From the NCBI GenBank assembly GCA_023807065.1, contig JAJJLU010004401.1, positions 1-13,594 of the forward strand: a stretch of 13,594 nt of DNA. The letters run 5' to 3'. The translations under genes were made by a program, and so were the position numbers. Numbering within the stretch: the stretch's first letter is position 1; every line of letters starts with the position of its first letter. The notes under the pieces were generated by a model. It ran no database searches. It was not told the origin of the DNA and saw nothing but the letters and a program-made list of their open reading frames with translations. Shown piece after piece: positions 1 through 9,133 of this stretch. The stretch is from Isotricha intestinalis (lineage: Eukaryota > Ciliophora > Litostomatea > Vestibuliferida > Isotrichidae).

Positions 1-219
1 GAAAAAAAATATATTTGTAAAAAAATCAGACAAGGAAATAAATATGCTGGAGATTTAATAATTCCTTATAAAGGTATTGATAAAAATGCTCATAAAATAG
101 ATTTTATTATTTATGGAATTAATAAAGAAAGAATTAATAATAAAGAATGGTCCGATTGCAGAGATAAAGAGGTTAAAGAAAAACTCATAGAAATAGGATT
201 TGTTTTATCAGTATATTAG
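1..219 (+). CDS. 3' end of a second ART-family gene (C-terminal tail, partial)
   Basis: Open from the first base (frame 1) to a TAG at 217-219, giving 72 codons. The translation is identical to residues 589-660 of the minus-strand ADP-ribosyltransferase-type protein ending at 7151. At the DNA level only two bases differ, at 75 (GGT here, GGA there) and 153 (TCC here, TCT there), both silent third positions. The gene body lies upstream of the window, so whether this copy keeps an intact ART domain cannot be told. The tail contains YICKK and IIPYKGID motifs and a basic segment ending GFVLSVY. I do not recognise a function for the tail itself. The copy is tail-to-tail with its partner, with three other genes between. 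Being coding is very likely because all changes are synonymous, but the gene could still be broken further upstream. Confidence 0.75.
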   Translation, partial: EKKYICKKIRQGNKYAGDLIIPYKGIDKNAHKIDFIIYGINKERINNKEWSDCRDKEVKEKLIEIGFVLSVY

Positions 220-445
220 AAAATATTAATATCTTGAAATTATTTTTTTAATTTAAATTATTAATAAATGAGATAGATAAAATAAAATATTTAATTTATT
301 AAATATAAATATCAAAAATTTAATCGAAAGTTGAAAGGAAAATAATGAAAAATATGTATTTTTATAGGAAAAAAACTAAGTTTAATAAGATAAACTTTCA
401 ATTAAACAATTAATCAAAATTGCAATTATAAAATTTAATAAGTAT
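1..445 (+). repeat. Left arm of a tail-to-tail inverted duplication
   Basis: Bases 1-219 pair as reverse complement with 7369-7151, with only two mismatches. The 3' flank 220-445 still aligns to about 7150-6945 but with many substitutions and a net 27-base insertion in this arm, near 340-375. Recognisable shared blocks include the one around 276-325 and the block ending near 436, which corresponds to 6961-6976 on the other arm. Similarity fades beyond 445. The sharp drop in identity just after the stop codon fits either purifying selection or gene conversion of the coding part. The arm is cut by the window start, so its true length is unknown. Confidence 0.9.
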
Positions 446-1271
446 AATTAAAAAAGAATATAATTTAATCTTTATTATAATTATTATTTCTTCATATAAT
501 AGTTTGTTATTATCAATTTCAATGATAAATTCAAAATTTTTTTATTTTAAAAATTATAATAGAGTAATTGATATTATACATTTTTTTATGAATCAAAATT
601 TTAAGATAATTTTCAATATTAAAAATATAATATTATTAAACCATACCATTTTTTAAATTGATTTTCATCTTAAAATTTTTATTTTTTTTTTTTTAATATG
701 AAAAAATATAATACTTCAAATGGAATTATTTTTTTATAAACTTAAATTGTTTTATATTTTTTGTTTTTTTTTTGTTATTTTTTTTATTGTTCAATTGTTG
801 TTTTTTTTAAATATTCTTTTTTTATTTTTCAATCATTGATTTTAATCAATTGAGATTTTGGAAAAGTAGTTCAGATGTTAAATCTAAATTATCATTAGTC
901 ATCTTAACATTAAAAATTTTCAAATATATTTTTGATTTTTGCATTTAATTTATTATTAATTAATAGTCACAGATCTTGATAATTTTGATAAATTGGAAGA
1001 GTTTGTTTTATGATTTTTTCTTTTACATTAATTATACAAAAAAAAATTTTAATTTATTTTTTTTTAATTATTATTTGATTTTTATTTTTAATAATTTAAT
1101 ATTATTGTTTAGAAATAAAATAAAATATTTTATTTTCCATTATTTATTATAAATTAACCCAATCCCTTATATATTTTTTTTTATATTTTCAATAAATAGT
1201 TAATAAATAATCATATTTTCAAATAATAATTATTTAATGATACAATAAGATATAATTCATTTTTTTATATT
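446..1271. other. AT-rich intergenic stretch with only weak coding hints
   Basis: This stretch lies between the left repeat arm and the small gene at 1272. It is dominated by T- and A-tracts, for example around 681-693 and 760-790, with no sustained open frame. The least AT-extreme patch, about 850-1015, carries short protein-like runs: a plus-strand stretch ending at a TGA at 1011-1013 and a minus-strand 18-codon frame at 902-846. These may be gene relics or chance. I see no tRNA, no terminal inverted repeats and no transposase. Confidence 0.5.
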
Positions 1272-1745
1272 ATGAGTTGTATTTGTAATCAAATTTTTTC
1301 AACTGCTAGTATGGCAATAAATAATGGACTTCCATCTATTGGTCTTCGATTAGCAAATCTTCTAAATAAACATGAAGAAAAAAAGAAAAATACAATAGAA
1401 AATCTTCAAAAAATCAATAATAATAATAATTCAAATAAAGGAAATAATAATTCAAATAAAGGAAATAATGATTCTAACGGATCAAAACATGATAGACGTG
1501 AAAATGAAAAAATAAAGAAAATAAAAAAAAAAATACCTCCAAGACTCCTGGATGAAGATGGAAATGTAAAAATAAAGGAGTTATTTATTATAAAATTAAA
1601 AGGGAGAGTAAGAAAAAAAGAATTAGGAGGATTTACAATTGATCAAGATACGAAAAGAGATGGAGGAAGTAGATGGAAATTAAAAGATAAAAAAGGTAAG
1701 AGAATTTGTTCTTTAGATGAGAATGGAAAAATTTTACGTGATTAA
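1272..1745 (+). CDS. Small protein with bacterial toxin-like C-terminal module
   Basis: 157 residues from an ATG preceded by an AT-rich leader, ending in TAA. Residues 1-35 are mildly hydrophobic and cysteine-containing but not a clear signal peptide. Residues 36-48 are lysine-rich. Residues 49-72 are an Asn/Ser/Gly linker with a 7-residue repeat (SNKGNNN/SNKGNND). Residues 73-115 are strongly basic. The end, about 119-157, carries GG, DxDTxxD, GGSxWK, DKKGKRI and LDENGKI motifs. From memory these resemble short modules closing many bacterial polymorphic or contact-dependent toxins (Rhs/CdiA type, Ntox21-like), thought to be RNases. That assignment is motif recognition only; the catalytic residues and exact family are unconfirmed. 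There is no obvious immunity partner beside it. It converges on the 2229-4856 gene. It could be a transferred bacterial module domesticated in a eukaryote, or an unrelated basic protein. Confidence 0.6.
   Translation: MSCICNQIFSTASMAINNGLPSIGLRLANLLNKHEEKKKNTIENLQKINNNNNSNKGNNNSNKGNNDSNGSKHDRRENEKIKKIKKKIPPRLLDEDGNVKIKELFIIKLKGRVRKKELGGFTIDQDTKRDGGSRWKLKDKKGKRICSLDENGKILRD
1430..1472 (+). repeat. 21-bp in-frame tandem repeat (about two copies)
   Basis: Two near-perfect 21-base units lie head to tail and encode SNKGNNN and SNKGNND (codons 1431-1451 and 1452-1472), followed by a partial third unit (SNG). Because 21 is a multiple of three, unit gain or loss changes only linker length. It sits between the N-terminal part and the basic/toxin-like part of the small protein, as a flexible spacer. 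Confidence 0.75.
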
Positions 1746-2228
1746 AAATAATTTTAAAAAAATATTTTATAAAAAACAATAATCTTTTTATCTTTAATTC
1801 TATTACATAATAATCAAATTATTTCTTTTATATATATAATCTCAATTTTATTGATTAAAAAATTTTAATTCATAAGCTTATTATAAATAAATGAATATTA
1901 AAAATAATTTAATTGTTTATTAAAAAAATTTTTGAAAAATATTTATATAAATTACATTAATATTTTACTATATATATGATATATATAAAATATTCATACA
2001 TTTAGAATATAATTAATTATTAACATCTACTCTAAAATATTTTTAATCTTATTTGTTCAGTTAGAATAAAATCTTATTTAGAAATTTATAAAATAGAATC
2101 TTTTTATTAAAATAAAATCTAATTTTTCATACCTAATCCTTTAAAAAGGATAACAAAAATATTATATTAATCTTATAACAATAAAATGCAATATATAAAA
2201 ACATTACCTTAAAACATAATATTTAAAA
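1746..2228. other. Intergenic spacer between convergent genes
   Basis: No open frame or RNA gene is visible. The stretch is extremely AT-rich, with a short self-complementary TATATAT...ATATATA element near 1971-1990. As both flanking genes end here, it should hold both 3' UTRs and polyadenylation signals, but the AT background makes any single AATAAA-like match uninformative. Confidence 0.5.
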
Positions 2229-4856
2229 TTAATTTTTTTTAGATAATAAATTTTTAAAAGAAGAAAAAGCCAAATCAACATTTTCATCATTTTCAAAATT
2301 TTTTAAAATATTAAATATATTTTTATTTTTATCTTTATATAAAGATATTAATCTATCTTTTTGATTTAAATTAAAAGAAGAAATATTAATTAAATGATAA
2401 AAGATTCCTTTATAATCTTCTACTAAATCAGCAATTAATTTTAAAGTTTCAATAAATTCAGAATGATCTTTTGTTATAGCATAAACTTCAAAAGCACTCA
2501 TTAAACTTTTATCTTCTTTATCTATTTTTTTATTTATTAAATCATAAGTATTTTTATCAATACATAATTCATTATATAAAAGAGAAATAATTTCTTTTTG
2601 TTTTTCTAAAGTATTTTTATTTTCAGTATTAATAATCCAATTTAATTTATCTCTACTTTCTTTTTTTTCGTTTAGAAAAAGAGGAAAATTAATTTGTGTT
2701 TTATTAACATTTATATTATCATTTTCTTTATATTCTTTTTTTAAAAACGTTTTAATTGATTCTTGGAATTCATTTTTATCAAATTGATTTTGATAAGAAT
2801 CATAAATGTTTAAAATCTTAGAATTTTTTTCAGAAAATTTTTTTCTTAAAAAGAATATTTCATTATCATTAAATTGATTAGTTTCAAAAAGTGCTTTTTC
2901 AAAACTTGTTGTTGGATTTTCTTGGATTAATTGAATAGTAATATTAGAAAACTTTGGTTCTAATCTTGCAGTTTCTTTATCTAAAGAAGTGTTTTTATTT
3001 ATATAACCTGGAATTAAATTATTTTTAAATATTTTTTTTGGAGAATCTTTCATTTTTAAATTTGATAAAATACCATGAGTTGTATTTTTTTTTAAAATAT
3101 TTCTTATCTTAACTTCATATAATTTAATATTATTATTTTTTTGATATTCATTTATAATACTCATTAATTTAGAATTTTTAGAATTTAATAATGTATTTAA
3201 TATATCTTTATCTTTTTTTCTAAGGTTTATTTTATCTAAGTTATTAAAGAAATCTAAAATTATTTCATTTTCATTTTTTTTATTATTTCTTATTGTATTA
3301 CTTGAATAATTAATATTTTGAATTAAAGAAATTAATTCTTGACAAAATAAATTTATTGAATTATGCTTTGTTAATTTAAGAAATATATTCATTACTTCTA
3401 AATTGTTTTTTGATATTAAATTATGTAATATTTCAATATTAGAATTTGAAATTAGAATATTATTTTTTTCACCATAATTTATTATTTCTTTATCAATTAA
3501 TTGTTGACAATAATCATTAAGTTCTTTATTTAAATTTTCTATTTTATTTTTTTGATTATATATATTAAGAAAAGAGTTATATTCATTTTTATTATTATTA
3601 TAAATGTAATTGAATAAATGTTTATTATATTGATTTAAATTTTTTTGAATACTATTATTAATCTTTTTACTAGAATGTTTTTTAAATTGAGAAGTTTTAA
3701 TTTTTTCATTTTCATTATTTAATTTTTTTTCTAAAATTTTTTTATGATTATTAATCTCATTTTCAATTGTTCCTTGAGGAGAACTATGATGTCTTTCTTC
3801 TTTTCTTTTAAAATCAAATTCCAAATTTTTTACTATTGGTTTATAATTTTGTAATAAAGAAAAAGTATTAAAAAATTTTTGATTTTGAGTTGTTTTACTT
3901 TTAAATCTTCTTATTGCTTTTTTAAAAGATTCTATTAAATTTATTATATTTGTATCTTCTTTAAATTTTTTAATTGCTTTCATTATATTTTCATTTTCAT
4001 ATTTTAATGTTAATCTTACTATATTTAAATTTTCTCCATTAAAATATTCTTTCATTTTTTCATATATTTTATCTCGATATTCATTTTCATCTTCAATATC
4101 AGTTAAACCTTTTATTACTTTTTTATTTTTTTCAGATGAAGATAAAACATTTTTTGTTCTTTCTTTTTCTTTTTTTATATCATTATAAAAAGTATATAAT
4201 ATTCTTATAAATTTTTCTTGATTTATTTTTCCTATTTTAAATAAATTAAATTCACGATATAAACTTATATTATTTTCTCTCATCATTTTATTTAATTTAA
4301 ATAACATATCATCATTTATTAATTTTAAAGATAAAAATTGAACTAAATAATCACTAAACAATTGAATTTCTTGTTGAGAAATTTCTCTTATTTCATCAAA
4401 GGATAAACCTCTTTTTCTAAAATGGAAATTTAATTGATTATTATAATTCAATTGATTATTATTTCCACCAATAAAATAATTAGCATAATAATTCCCTACT
4501 TTAGGAGAAGTATTTAAAATAATTTTATTTTTAAAATTTTTATCATTAACAGATAAACTTATTAATTTTTGAGGTTCATTTTTTTTTTCAATAGGTTTAC
4601 CTAAAATTAATTCATAATAAATGTTTTCATTTGATTGAAGAAGATGAGAACTTCTTATTGCAGATGATAAAGTATAATAATTACCTTCTGAGTCTTTTAT
4701 TCCTTTTATTTGAGAAGGAGTTGAATTTATTACTGTTGATATTAAATCTTTTAATTCATTTTCATCTCCTGATATTTGAATTTTAATAAATTTATTTGTT
4801 GGAAGTAATAATTTAATCATTCTTCCATAATCCATTTTAATTAATATTTTTTTCAT
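2229..4856 (-). CDS. Large helical-repeat protein with ubiquitin-like N-terminus
   Basis: 875 residues, ATG at 4856-4854, TAA stop, and no frame break over 2.6 kb. Residues 1-86 alternate strand-like stretches with a helix (GDENELKDLI) and an IKGIKDSEGNYY turn, which suggests a ubiquitin-like or doublecortin-like beta-grasp fold. From about 160 the chain is built of ~55-residue two- or three-helix units with the pattern L...I....L..L....N..I...Y......F...L..L. I count them near 163-224, 255-318, 445-513, 532-590, 650-708, 754-812 and 818-873. The clearest contain SLMSAFEVYAITKD and SKILNIYDSYQNQF. Low-complexity Asn/Lys linkers separate some units (about 350-440). Repeats of this style occur in large proteins of ciliates and other protists, where the function is not known to me. 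No catalytic motif, membrane segment or signal peptide is seen. A scaffold or adaptor role is inference. Confidence 0.85.
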   Translation of the reverse strand: MKKILIKMDYGRMIKLLLPTNKFIKIQISGDENELKDLISTVINSTPSQIKGIKDSEGNYYTLSSAIRSSHLLQSNENIYYELILGKPIEKKNEPQKLISLSVNDKNFKNKIILNTSPKVGNYYANYFIGGNNNQLNYNNQLNFHFRKRGLSFDEIREISQQEIQLFSDYLVQFLSLKLINDDMLFKLNKMMRENNISLYREFNLFKIGKINQEKFIRILYTFYNDIKKEKERTKNVLSSSEKNKKVIKGLTDIEDENEYRDKIYEKMKEYFNGENLNIVRLTLKYENENIMKAIKKFKEDTNIINLIESFKKAIRRFKSKTTQNQKFFNTFSLLQNYKPIVKNLEFDFKRKEERHHSSPQGTIENEINNHKKILEKKLNNENEKIKTSQFKKHSSKKINNSIQKNLNQYNKHLFNYIYNNNKNEYNSFLNIYNQKNKIENLNKELNDYCQQLIDKEIINYGEKNNILISNSNIEILHNLISKNNLEVMNIFLKLTKHNSINLFCQELISLIQNINYSSNTIRNNKKNENEIILDFFNNLDKINLRKKDKDILNTLLNSKNSKLMSIINEYQKNNNIKLYEVKIRNILKKNTTHGILSNLKMKDSPKKIFKNNLIPGYINKNTSLDKETARLEPKFSNITIQLIQENPTTSFEKALFETNQFNDNEIFFLRKKFSEKNSKILNIYDSYQNQFDKNEFQESIKTFLKKEYKENDNINVNKTQINFPLFLNEKKESRDKLNWIINTENKNTLEKQKEIISLLYNELCIDKNTYDLINKKIDKEDKSLMSAFEVYAITKDHSEFIETLKLIADLVEDYKGIFYHLINISSFNLNQKDRLISLYKDKNKNIFNILKNFENDENVDLAFSSFKNLLSKKN

Positions 4857-5136
4857 TTTAAAAAAAAAATATTATTATATTCATTAAACTTTTTTTTATA
4901 TAATCTTTTAAATTTATGTTTTTATAAATTAAAGATTTATAAATCTGAATATAAATTATATCATATTATTATTTTAGATTTATTCAATTTTTTTTTTGAA
5001 AATTCATTCAATATAATTTTTAGTAAATTGACATTTTCATAAATATAAATGAATAAAAATCTTTTTAATTATATTTTTGCTAAATTTGAAAAAAATAAAA
5101 ATAAACAACATAAAAATAAAAAATAAATAATAAAAT

Positions 5137-6222
5137 TCAATTATAAACATGAAAAACTTCATAATCTTCAATTCTGAAAAATTTATTTCCCAAACTTAAT
5201 TCAAAAAGAAATTTAGTATCATAAGAATCAGGAGAATTACATTCATTTTGTTCATTAGTTAAGCAATTATCCAAAATTAAAAATTCTCTTCCTCCTCCGA
5301 ATCTCGGACCATGATTAGGATCACAGTAAATCGCTCTTTCACAATGTTCAGGTTTAATATCATATTTCATTTTTTTATTTATTGAAAACACAAAAGCCTT
5401 TTTATCACTTTTATATTCTTCATTTCCATCCCAACTTTGAGTAGTGAAACCTCCAAATTTTACTCCATAACAAGTTTGAATTATTATTAAATTATTATTT
5501 ATTCCATCACATTTTTCATGAAATTTTTTTGCGGAATCACCATCTCTTTTTGCTTTATATATTAATTTAAAGTTTTTGTTTTCAAAAAATGAACAAATTA
5601 TTTGTTTTTCTTCTAATGATAATAATGTTGATTCTAAATCATCCATTGGATTTCTTGTTATAATTCCTTCTTTTTTTATCATGTTTAATGCTATGTTATT
5701 ATTTAATTTGTAGTTTTCTTCTTTTAATTTTTTTATTTCTTTTTCTTGTGTGAATGATTTTTCTTCTAATTTTTTTATTTTGTTTTCATATATTGTCTTT
5801 TGATTTTGATATTCAGTCTCTTTTTGTTTATATAATAATATTGATTTTTTGTATTTATTTATTGTTGTTATCATGTCTTCTTGTTTTTTTATTAAATTCA
5901 TTATTGGATTGTTTAATCCTGGAAAATCAATATCAAATTCTATCATTAATTTTTCATTTTCTTTTGTTATACGAAATTTATTTTTATGAATCTTGTCAAT
6001 AATAAAATTATACATTCCTTCGATTGAAGAATATAATGAAAAGCAACGATTATTATTAATCAAATTTTCCATTGAAAAAAAATTAGAATATTCAAAGTCA
6101 GATAAAATATCTGAATCTCGATATATTAACAGTATTCCTTCATTATTATATGAAATATTAAATTTTGCATTTTCATGATCTAAATTAATAGTATTTAATT
6201 TTGAAGGATTAGGTGCATCCAT
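5137..6222 (-). CDS. Coiled-coil TLDc-domain protein
   Basis: 361 residues, ATG at 6222-6220, TAA stop. Residues 15-100 form an N-terminal beta-rich region (FNISYNNEGILLIY, CFSLYSSIEGMYNFI) that I cannot name. Residues 105-180 are a charged Lys/Glu heptad-like coiled coil. Residues 196-361 form a TLDc domain: IYKAKRDGDSAKKFHEKCDG, LIIIQTCYGVKFGGFTTQSW, SDKKAFVFSI, then a GPRFGGGREFLI segment and a final acidic strand. TLDc proteins (OXR1, NCOA7, TBC1D24 and many protist relatives) bind the V-ATPase and are linked to oxidative-stress resistance. That role here is family knowledge, not shown by the sequence. Protist genomes often carry large families of coiled-coil-plus-TLDc proteins. The gene lies 280 bp upstream of the helical-repeat gene on the same strand. 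Two plus-strand open frames inside it are antisense shadows. Confidence 0.9.
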   Translation of the reverse strand: MDAPNPSKLNTINLDHENAKFNISYNNEGILLIYRDSDILSDFEYSNFFSMENLINNNRCFSLYSSIEGMYNFIIDKIHKNKFRITKENEKLMIEFDIDFPGLNNPIMNLIKKQEDMITTINKYKKSILLYKQKETEYQNQKTIYENKIKKLEEKSFTQEKEIKKLKEENYKLNNNIALNMIKKEGIITRNPMDDLESTLLSLEEKQIICSFFENKNFKLIYKAKRDGDSAKKFHEKCDGINNNLIIIQTCYGVKFGGFTTQSWDGNEEYKSDKKAFVFSINKKMKYDIKPEHCERAIYCDPNHGPRFGGGREFLILDNCLTNEQNECNSPDSYDTKFLFELSLGNKFFRIEDYEVFHVYN

Positions 6223-6944
6223 TATAATTAATTAATCTTGATTATTTTGCTAATTTAATTTAAAAAGAGTTAAATAATTAAATAAAAATGAAAAAGAATT
6301 ATTGTTCTTTGTTATAAGATTATCTTTATTATCATGATATAATTTAAAATCATTTTATGTTTAAGTGCTATTCTATTTTCATAATTAAATTTATAAAATT
6401 AATTGTTATTTTTTTCATCTTTTTATATTTGATTTATATATTTCAATCCAATATTTTGATGAGTTGATAATTCTTTTTATTTTTTTACTTTTCTTTCTTT
6501 TAATTTAAATTCTTTTTAGAATAATTATAAATATTTTAATAAAAGAAATTTTAACTTTTTTTATTAACTTCTTTTAATTCATTTAATCTTTATTTAATAA
6601 TTAAAAAAGAACGGTTATTTGTAATTATTCTTCAATGAAATTATTATTATTTTATTATATATTTTAATATAATCATATTTATTATTTTAAGAGTTTTCTT
6701 TTTTTATTATTAACATTGTTAAAAAATAAAATGTTTATTATTCATAATTTTTTCAATCCATTCTATAATTTATTTTTATCAATTTGTTTAAAACATTTCC
6801 TTACTCTAAAATATAAAATATATTATCAAAATAATTTCATTTTTTTTATTATTATTATAACACTTTCTTTTTTATAAAAAAAGTTATTATCTGTTCAATA
6901 ATATATAAATCATTATTTGTATTTTTTACTATTTTCTTTTTTTT
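6223..6944. other. AT-rich intergenic stretch
   Basis: This lies between the TLDc start and the right repeat arm. No open frame of note occurs on either strand. A weak imperfect inverted repeat rich in T and A runs occurs near 6858-6887, where a CTTTC-T-run is followed by an A-run and GTTATT. It is too simple to call a mobile element. The TLDc promoter should lie at the left end, but no specific element can be picked out. Confidence 0.45.
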
Positions 6945-7369
6945 ATTTATTATTCTTATTAAATTTTATAATTGCAATTTTGATTAATTGTTTGATTAAA
7001 AGTTTATCTTATTAAACTTAGTTTTATTTTACTTTTAAATTTTGATTAAATTTTTGATATTTATATTTAATAAATTAAATATTTTATTTTATCTATCTAA
7101 TTTATTAATAATTCAAATTATAAAATCAATGATAAAGTTATTAATATTTTCTAATATACTGATAAAACAAATCCTATTTCTATGAGTTTTTCTTTAACCT
7201 CTTTATCTCTGCAATCAGACCATTCTTTATTATTAATTCTTTCTTTATTAATTCCATAAATAATAAAATCTATTTTATGAGCATTTTTATCAATTCCTTT
7301 ATAAGGAATTATTAAATCTCCAGCATATTTATTTCCTTGTCTGATTTTTTTACAAATATATTTTTTTTC
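6945..7369 (-). repeat. Right arm of the tail-to-tail inverted duplication
   Basis: Reverse complement of 1-445. The coding part, 7151-7369, matches 1-219 with two synonymous differences. The 3' flank, 6945-7150, is clearly related but diverged and lacks about 27 bases present in the left arm. Similarity probably continues past 7369 into the gene body, but the other copy is outside the window, so the full arm length cannot be measured. Confidence 0.9.
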
Positions 7370-9133
7370 TACTTCATCATCATCATCATCAGTACTATCT
7401 TCAGAACAGAAATCATCGATTTGATAATTTTCATTAATTTCATATCCTAAACACTCATTAAGTTCATAAACTGTATTTGGTATATTTATTACTCTCATTG
7501 CAGTTTCTACCTCATTTATTATACATTCAATTATATATGATTTAACAGTTGCACATAAATAAGTTTTATTCCATTTTAAATGAGGATTATTTCCTCTTTT
7601 TCTATATTTATCAGGAATATATCTATAATAAAGATTAGCAGAAGATAAAACAAACTCATCTTTTCCAATTAATGCCTCACCAATTTTATTTGCAACTTTA
7701 TTTCCAAGTTTTCCAAAATATATTCCACTTAATAAACCTGTTATAATTGTTACAAATGGAGCTACAGAAATTCCTACTATCATTATAATTCCGGCATTAA
7801 TTGCCTTTACTGCCAAATTTCCTAAAATTGAAAAGCCTATAGTAATTACTGTCTTTAAAAATAATTTCCCACTATATAAAAGTGTTAATTTCAATCTTTT
7901 ATGATGCTCATAATGAAATTTGAAAATAGAATGAGTTGCTACTCCAACTGACCATAGAATATTCAATCCATCTGATATCATTGAATAATTTAAACTTGAA
8001 TTCATAATTTCTTTCCCTATATAAAATTTAATTATTGGAATATCTTTAATTAAAGGCATTCCACAACCCAAAGCCAAAGAAGCTAAACTGTAATACAGTA
8101 TTGCATCTTGCGGAGCTTTTTTAAATGACTCAAAATTTGCTAAAAAGCTTCCTATCAAAAATCCAACTGAATAACTATTATCTAGGACTTGAATATTTGC
8201 TTCTTTCAATTGTTTATCCAAAAATGTTATGATTCTATTATTTTTATTTAAACCTTTATATTCTTTAATAAAATTTGGAACTTCGTCATCCAGATGAGCC
8301 CCGATTTGATCTTTTAAATTTGCACCTATTCTTATTTTACTATAAAAATTAGACGCAATGATGCTTAAGAAGTAATTATTATCTGGAGAAGCTTTTAGAG
8401 CCATACAATATTTTATACTTAATTTTTGTTTTTTATCATAACAATTTATAAAATTTTTTCCAAATTTACTATTAATTGATTTAGTGAAAAATTTGTTTAT
8501 TTCTCTTTTATCAGGATTACTATTTAAATCTTCGATTTTCTCAGTAATTTTATCTAAATATTTATCTAAATATCTTAAATATATTTTCCTATATGTGACA
8601 TTCCCATAAATTTCTTTATCTCCAATTTTATCAACTTCAAAACATGTTAATGGTAATATGAGTACTTCTTTTTCATTTTTATAATTACTTAAAGATTCAA
8701 TATCAATATTAGAAATAAAATATTTTTCATTTTTACATTTCTCTATTATAAATAAAACTGTTACTGTATTATTTTGATTATTATTCAAAAATATTGGACT
8801 TTTGGCTTTTTTTTCTTCTTTTGAAAATGATAAAAAATTTTTAGAATAATAAAATAATTTTTGATTTATATTGGTACATTTATTTTTTTCAGAAATAATT
8901 TTATTGAATTCACTTTTAAGTAATTTTCCACCTCTATATAATTTTCCATTATAAGATTTGAGATATCCTTTATTTAAAGAATCATATATTAAAAATATAA
9001 ATGGATGATATTCATCGAATTTATTATTTGTTAAATCAAGATTTATTTGTTTATAAAAATTATTATCATTTAAACTTTCTGAAGTATAAAATCTAATAAA
9101 AAATTTAGTTGATGTATGTAAAGGAATATTCAT
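7151..9133 (-). CDS. ADP-ribosyltransferase domain with glycine-rich hydrophobic C-terminal region
   Basis: 660 codons, first ATG at 9133-9131, TAG stop. Residues 10-170 match the eukaryotic arginine-type mono-ADP-ribosyltransferase pattern: an N-terminal YTSES/NNFYKQIN region, LYRGG with Arg67, LSFS with Ser102/Ser104, and EKEVLILP with Glu154/Glu156. This is the R-S-ExE set that binds NAD+ and directs transfer to arginine. Residues 345-370, 424-443 and 447-473 are hydrophobic; the last two are rich in spaced glycines, like glycine-zipper or membrane hairpin segments. KYRKRGNNPHLKW lies at 510-521 and an acidic run (DDDDDEVE) at 582-589. Residues 589-660 are the tail shared with the left copy. 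The frame upstream of the ATG is open back to 9175 and continues the protein, so the true coding region almost certainly starts further upstream. It may act as an intracellular or membrane-linked ART; the target is unknown. Confidence 0.8.
   Translation of the reverse strand: MNIPLHTSTKFFIRFYTSESLNDNNFYKQINLDLTNNKFDEYHPFIFLIYDSLNKGYLKSYNGKLYRGGKLLKSEFNKIISEKNKCTNINQKLFYYSKNFLSFSKEEKKAKSPIFLNNNQNNTVTVLFIIEKCKNEKYFISNIDIESLSNYKNEKEVLILPLTCFEVDKIGDKEIYGNVTYRKIYLRYLDKYLDKITEKIEDLNSNPDKREINKFFTKSINSKFGKNFINCYDKKQKLSIKYCMALKASPDNNYFLSIIASNFYSKIRIGANLKDQIGAHLDDEVPNFIKEYKGLNKNNRIITFLDKQLKEANIQVLDNSYSVGFLIGSFLANFESFKKAPQDAILYYSLASLALGCGMPLIKDIPIIKFYIGKEIMNSSLNYSMISDGLNILWSVGVATHSIFKFHYEHHKRLKLTLLYSGKLFLKTVITIGFSILGNLAVKAINAGIIMIVGISVAPFVTIITGLLSGIYFGKLGNKVANKIGEALIGKDEFVLSSANLYYRYIPDKYRKRGNNPHLKWNKTYLCATVKSYIIECIINEVETAMRVINIPNTVYELNECLGYEINENYQIDDFCSEDSTDDDDDEVEKKYICKKIRQGNKYAGDLIIPYKGIDKNAHKIDFIIYGINKERINNKEWSDCRDKEVKEKLIEIGFVLSVY

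Noticed and set aside
1971..1990. TATATAT...ATATATA palindrome as regulatory element or hairpin
   Set aside because: Such short palindromes are expected by chance at this AT content and nothing else supports a function.
5754..6178. Two plus-strand open frames (5754-6002 and 5993-6178)
   Set aside because: Both lie antisense inside the well-supported TLDc gene. They are composed of Leu/Ile/Phe/Ser, as expected from the complement of Lys/Asn/Glu codons.
6858..6887. Imperfect inverted repeat as a MITE
   Set aside because: The arms are mainly T- and A-runs, with no target-site duplication and no second copy seen in the window.
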